64,000 nucleotides of DNA from contig NC_089181.1 of the NCBI RefSeq assembly GCF_947507565.1, positions 3,437,994 to 3,501,993 of the forward strand, in the 5' to 3' direction. Position numbers and translations under genes: made by a program. Positions 58,775-64,000 of this stretch are shown piece after piece (position 1 is the stretch's first letter; each line of letters starts with the position of its first letter). Below the pieces are notes generated by a model. That model did no database searches. It saw only the letters and a list, made by a program, of their open reading frames with translations, and was not told the DNA's origin. The DNA is from Oscarella lobularis. Lineage: Eukaryota > Porifera > Homoscleromorpha > Homosclerophorida > Oscarellidae.

Positions 58775-61125
58775 GGGTATATGTATGGAGGGATCAGCGG
58801 AGGGATGGGGCTCGCGAGAGAGGAGAGGAATGCGCGATAGGTGAGAGAAAGGAATGGCAGTGGATCGGTCGATGGTATGTGCTGTAGGTATTATTCTTTT
58901 TGATGAATTATTTTAAATTGTTTACTTTAGGGGCATATGTATGGAGGGATGAGAGGAGGAATAGGACACGCGAGGGAGGAGAAGAGTGAGCGATGGGTGA
59001 GCGAGGGGATGAGCAACGAATCGATCAATGGTATGTGTTGTAGGTATTATTCTTTTTAATGAAATATTTTCAATCGTTTATTGTAGGGGCATATGTATGG
59101 GAGGATCAGAGGAGGGATGGGACACGCAAGGGAGGGGAGGGATAAGCGATGGGTAAGAGAGGATGAGCAACGGATCGATCAATGGTATGTGTTATAGGTA
59201 ATATTCTTTTTAACGAATTATTTTGAATCGTTTATTCTAGAGGCATATGTATGGAAGGATCAGAGGAGAGATGGGACACGCGAGGGAGGAGAGGGATGAG
59301 CGATGGGTGAGAGAAAGGATTGGCAGCGGATCGGACGATGGTTTGTGCTATGGGTATTATTCTTTTTAACGAATTATTTTGACTTGTTTATTTTAGGGGC
59401 ATGTGTATGGAAGGATGAGAGGAGGAATAGGACACGCGAGGGAGGAGAAGAGTGAGCGATGGGTGAGCGAGGGGATGAGCAACGAATCGATCGATGGTAT
59501 GTGTTGTAGGTATTATTCTTTTTAGTGAAATATTTTAAATCGTTTATTGTAGGGGCATATGTATGGGAGGATGAGAAGAGGGATGGGACACGCAAGGGAG
59601 GGGAGGGATAAGCGATGGGTGAGAGAGAGGATGAGGAGCGGATCGATCGATGGTATGTGTTATAGGTAATATTCCTTTTAACGAATTATTTTGAATCGTT
59701 TATTCTAGAGGCATATGTATGGAAGGATCAGAGGAGAGATGGGACACGCGAGGGAGGAGAGGGATGAGCGATGGGTGAGAGAAAGGATTGGCAGTGGATC
59801 GGACGATGGTTTGTGCTATGGGTATTATTCTTTTTAACGAATTATTTTGACTTGTTTATTTTAGGGGCATATGTATGGAAGGATGAGAGGAGGAATAGGA
59901 CACGCGAGGGAGGAGGAGAGTGAGCGATGGGTGAGCGAGGGGATGAGCAACGAATCGATCGATGGTATGTGTTGTAGGTATTGTTCTCTTTAGTGAAATA
60001 TTTTAAATCGTTTATTGTAGGGGCATATGTATGAGAGGATGAGAGGAGGGATGGGACACGCAAGGGAGGGGAGGGATAAGCGATGGGTGAGAGAGAGGAT
60101 GAGCAGCGGATCGATCGATGGTATGTGTTATAGGTAATATTCTTTTTAACGAATTATTTTGAATCGTTTATTCTAGAGGCATATGTATGGAAGGATCAGA
60201 GGAGAGATGGGACACGCGAGGGAGGAGAGGGATGAGCGATGGGTGAGAGAAAGGATTGGCAGCGGATCGGACGATGGTTTGTGCTATGGGTATTAGTCTT
60301 TTTAACGAATTATTTTGACTTGTTTATTTTAGGGGCATATGTATGGAAGGACGAGAGGAGGAATAGGACACGCGAGGGAGGAGAAGAGTGAGAGATGGGT
60401 GAGCGAGGGGATGAGCAACGAATCGATCGATGGTATGTGTTGTAGGTATTATTCTTTTTAGTGAAATATTTTAAATCGTTTATTGTAGGGGCATATGTAT
60501 GGGAGGATGAGAGGAGGGATGGGACACGCAAGGGAGGGGAGGGATAAGCGATGGGTGAGAGAGAGGATGAGGAGCGGATCGATCGATGGTATGTGTTATA
60601 GGTAATATTCCTTTTAACGAATTATTTTGAATCGTTTATTCTAGAGGCATATGTATGGAAGGATCAGAGGAGAGATGGGACACGCGAGGGAGGAGAGGGA
60701 TGAGCGATGGGTGAGAGGAAGGATTGGCAGCGGATCGGACGATGGTATGTGCTGTGGGTATTATTCCTTTTAGCGGATTATTTTAACTCGTTTATTCTAG
60801 AGGCATACGTATGGAAGGATCAGAGGAGAGGTGGGACACGTAAGGGAGGAGAGGGATGAGCGATGTGTGAGAGAGGATGAGCAGCGGATCGATCGATGGT
60901 ATGTGTTATAAGTAGTATTCTTTTTAATGAATTATTTTAAGTCGTTTATTCTAGGGGCATATCTATGGGAGGATCAGATAGGAGGGATGGGACACGCGAG
61001 GGAGGAGAAGGATGAGCGGTGGGCGAGAGAGGATGGGCAGCGGGTCGGTCGGTGGTATGTGATATAGGTATGATTTTGTCTAATGAATTATTGTTAATGA
61101 ATTGTTTTTAATTTGTTTATTTTAG
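58775..61125. repeat. 156-bp tandem array, copy 4
   Basis: Same array as in copy 1; first exon-like unit starts at 58775. Confidence 0.9.
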
Positions 61126-61458
61126 GGGCATGGATATGGAGGAATCGGGGAAAGAAGGGAAGAGGCATGCAGATGAGAATGAGCGGTGAAGGAGGGGGTC
61201 AACAGAACAATCAAGTGGGAGGAATTTTGGGGTATGGGGTTGAGATACCTTTGGGCTTTTATTTGGTGGGCTGATATTTTTTCTTTTTTCGTTTTTGTAG
61301 AATTTGGTTGTGGGAAGTCAAGCGGAAGAGTCAGTCATAGAAAAAGAATAGAGAAGAGAAGGCTTTGGAGGCGTTCATTTGTGGTGAGTTTCTGGGTAGT
61401 GTATGTAGTGTGTGTTTTTTATTTGTTTATATGGTCTATTAGAGTTAGTCTGTTAGAG

Positions 61459-63474
61459 TTAGAAAGGGAGTCTTTCATCCTTTGCGTTGAGTCCCTTTGG
61501 TTTTCTTGTTTCCAGGCACGAGATCCAGTGTTGTTCTAACCAGTGTAGATCGTATGATGAGTCCGGGATTGAGTCGATAGGTTGTACCCCTAGTTTGTCT
61601 AGAGATTTCCACCCGTGGTCATGGAAGTGGGCGTAAAGGTAGAGGTCTTTCTTTTGGTGGTAGTGGCTACGGTGTCGTTGCATTCGTTTTGCTAGAGTGG
61701 TGGTAGTTTGGCCAATGTACTGTTTGCCACAGTCGGGGCATTCCAAGAGGTATATTAAGTTTTTTGAACTGCATGAGAATGTATCCGTGATAGGGTATGT
61801 TTCATTGGTGACTAGGCTGGTGAAGGATGTTCTCCTGCGTAAGATCGGGCAGCATTTGCAGTTGGAGATTTTGCATGGTGTGATTGTTGTATAGATGGTT
61901 TCAAGTGTGGGCGGGGTTGTTGGTGGAGTATTGCTGGTAGGAGTTGTGGTGGTAGTAGGGAGTTTTGCTCTTACGAGAGTGTCTGCTAGATTTTGTGTGC
62001 GTTTAAATGCTATCTTTGGTTTTGTAGGGAAGATGGAGTGTAGTAAGGGGGTTGTTTCAATGCGTTTCCATAGATCGTTAAGTGTTTTTCGTAGGCTAGG
62101 AAACCAGGGGTCGTATGGGATGACTAGTGTAAGGGGTGGTTTGGAGTTTTCTTTTGTTGTAACGGTTGCGGGGTCTGGAATTTTTTCAATAAGTTGCGTT
62201 CGTCGTGTGAACGGAAATTGCTTGTTTATGTCCTTAATTAGTTTTCGAGGGTAGCCTCGATTGAGAAATCGTGTTTTTTGGTTTTCTCTGTGGTTTAGGA
62301 AGTCACCTAGTGAGGAGGTTGATCTTAGAAAGCGGTGTAATTCACCAGTGACTACGCTTCTTTTCATTGATATTGGGTGTGATGAAGTGTAGTGTAGGTA
62401 TTGAAATTTGTTGGTTGGTTTGATATGGGTAGTGATGTCTAGTATCCCGATTTGGTTGAACCGATTACCTTTGAAGATATCTATATCCAGGAATGTAGTG
62501 TTTGTGTGGCTGATTTCTGATGTGAATTTTATAGTTGGGTGGAATTCGTTGAGGTTAGTGAGAAAGGTGTTTAGGTTCTGTTCAGAGGTTGTCCAAAGTA
62601 GAAATATGTCATCGATATAGCGTAGCCAGTAAAGTGGTGTATGTGGTTGTGACGTGAGGAATTTCTGTTCGAGGTGTGCCATGAATAGGTTTGCCAGGGA
62701 TGGGGCTGTTTTCGTCCCCATGGCTGTGCCTCTGAGTTGGAGGTACGGTTTATTATTAAAGATAAACGTGTTGTTTGCAAGAATATAGTAGAGGAAAATC
62801 TTAATCATGTTGGTTATATTTGGATCGTTATAGTGTTGTTGCACAAATGTGCCACAAACGTTGATAGCTTCGTTTTGAGGGATAGAAGGGTAGAGGGATT
62901 TCACATCTAATGCTACTAAGATTGTTGTTGAAGGGAGGGAGACGTTGTCCAGTATTTTTATAAGGTGTGAGCTGTCCCGTATGTAGCTTGGTTGTTGGGT
63001 AGCAATAGGTTGGAGGTAGGAGTCTACCAGTGCAGATATTAGCTCCGTTGGTCCTGATGATCCACTGCAGATTGGTCTAACACCGTGGGGGTTTTTATGG
63101 AGTTTTTTAAGAAAGTAGAGTATTTGAGTGCGTGTGTTTTCTGGATCTGGGAGTAAGTGTTTGTAGGTATAATAATCAAGCGGTCCATGTTGGTAGAAGT
63201 GTTGTATTGCTGTTGCAATTGAGTTTACAATTGCTGGTGTGGGGTCTTCTGTTAGTGGTTTATAGATTTCCGGTTGGGTAAGGTGTGTGAGTCCTTCTGT
63301 TATATAGTTAGTTGTGTCCTCTATAACAATGCAAGATCCCTTATCTGCTCTTTTAATGACGATGTCTTTGTAGGATTTAAGGTTTTTAATGGCTGTACGT
63401 TCCTCTTTAGAGGTGTTGAGTCTAGGTCTTTTAGGTTTCAAGGCTAATGCATGGCTTTTAAGTGCGGTAATAAA
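61459..63474 (-). pseudogene. Penelope-like RT / GIY-YIG ORF, copy 4, N-terminal ~447 residues missing
   Basis: Retains the whole RT core, the Cys motif and the GIY-YIG domain, matching copy 1 residue for residue from about position 448. The first in-frame Met is at 63439-63441. No promoter, leader or ribozyme remains upstream, only telomere repeats. Confidence 0.88.
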
Positions 63475-64000
63475 GGGTTAGGGTTAGGGTTAGGGTTAGG
63501 GTTAGGGTTAGGGTTAGGGTTAGGGTTAGGGTTAGGGTTAGGGTTAGGGTTAGGGTTAGGGTTAGGGTTAGGGTTAGGGTTAGGGTTAGGGTTAGGGTTA
63601 GGGTTAGGGTTAGGGTTAGGGTTAGGGTTAGGGTTAGGGTTAGGGTTAGGGTTAGGGTTAGGGTTAGGGTTAGGGTTAGGGTTAGGGTTAGGGTTAGGGT
63701 TAGGGTTAGGGTTAGGGTTAGGGTTAGGGTTAGGGTTAGGGTTAGGGTTAGGGTTAGGGTTAGGGTTAGGGTTAGGGTTAGGGTTAGGGTTAGGGTTAGG
63801 GTTAGGGTTAGGGTTAGGGTTAGGGTTAGGGTTAGGGTTAGGGTTAGGGTTAGGGTTAGGGTTAGGGTTAGGGTTAGGGTTAGGGTTAGGGTTAGGGTTA
63901 GGGTTAGGGTTAGGGTTAGGGTTAGGGTTAGGGTTAGGGTTAGGGTTAGGGTTAGGGTTAGGGTTAGGGTTAGGGTTAGGGTTAGGGTTAGGGTTAGGGT
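63475..64000 (+). repeat. Terminal telomere array (TTAGGG)n
   Basis: 526 bp, about 87 perfect units, running to the window edge with no interruption. The G-rich strand runs 5' to 3' toward the edge, as at a right-hand chromosome end. The repeat type implies telomerase is active in this organism. Confidence 0.97.

Larger units (their letters stand above)
57040..63474 (-). mobile_element. Penelope-like retroelement, copy 4, 5'-truncated at the chromosome end
   Basis: Same sequence as copy 1 from the 3' end to a point inside the ORF (about codon 448), where GGTAATAAA meets the terminal TTAGGG array at 63475. It is the outermost copy. Confidence 0.93.

Noticed and set aside
31935-63474. Retroviral or LTR-retrotransposon origin of the array
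   Set aside because: No gag, protease, integrase or LTRs; RT motifs and the C-terminal GIY-YIG domain are those of Penelope-like elements.

Overview
The window is one end of an animal chromosome. The left 31 kb is gene-dense unique DNA. The right 32 kb is a subtelomere of tandem retrotransposons, closed by an uninterrupted (TTAGGG)n array that runs to the window edge with its G strand pointing outward. Eukaryotic gene structure is plain: many introns of about 45-60 bp with GT..AG ends. The gene set is animal (WDR11, DNAAF6, an hnRNP H/F protein, a KIF16B-like kinesin-3, SIRT2, CWF19L2, ELAC2, an L-gulonolactone oxidase-like enzyme and an ABCA transporter). The compactness (65-235 bp between genes) suggests an early-branching animal such as a sponge; that placement is inference.

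Layout of the gene region: the 3' part of an hnRNP H/F gene (+, 1-1589); two inverted-repeat elements inserted one after the other at the same 9-bp target (1696-4222), the larger carrying a HIRAN-domain gene; DNAAF6 (+, 4222-4996), whose ATG overlaps the last target-site copy; then seven genes all on the minus strand: CWF19L2, SIRT2, ABCA, gulonolactone oxidase-like, WDR11, kinesin-3 and ELAC2. From 30319 to 31505 I see no gene. A 10-bp tandem repeat at 31506-31665 marks the edge of the subtelomere.

Layout of the subtelomere: four copies of one ~8.5 kb Penelope-like retroelement lie head to tail, all with the 3' end toward the centromere and the 5' end toward the telomere. Copies 1 (31935-40416) and 2 (40417-48892) have complete 5' regions. 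Copy 3 (48893-56653) is cut in codon 5 of its ORF and copy 4 (57040-63474) near codon 448, and both cut 5' ends are joined directly to TTAGGG repeats. An 18-bp stub of the same 3' end is also capped by TTAGGG, in two places. Each intact element encodes a 1118-aa protein with a basic N-terminal region, reverse transcriptase, a Cys motif and a C-terminal GIY-YIG-type endonuclease. A hammerhead ribozyme sits just upstream of the ATG. A ~2.35 kb array of 156-bp units lies downstream of the ORF, and each unit looks like an exon plus a short intron on the opposite strand, the strand that would run toward the telomere.

Most notable: an endonuclease-bearing, ribozyme-bearing Penelope-like element that appears to add itself to TTAGGG chromosome ends in one orientation, with telomerase apparently re-capping truncated copies.
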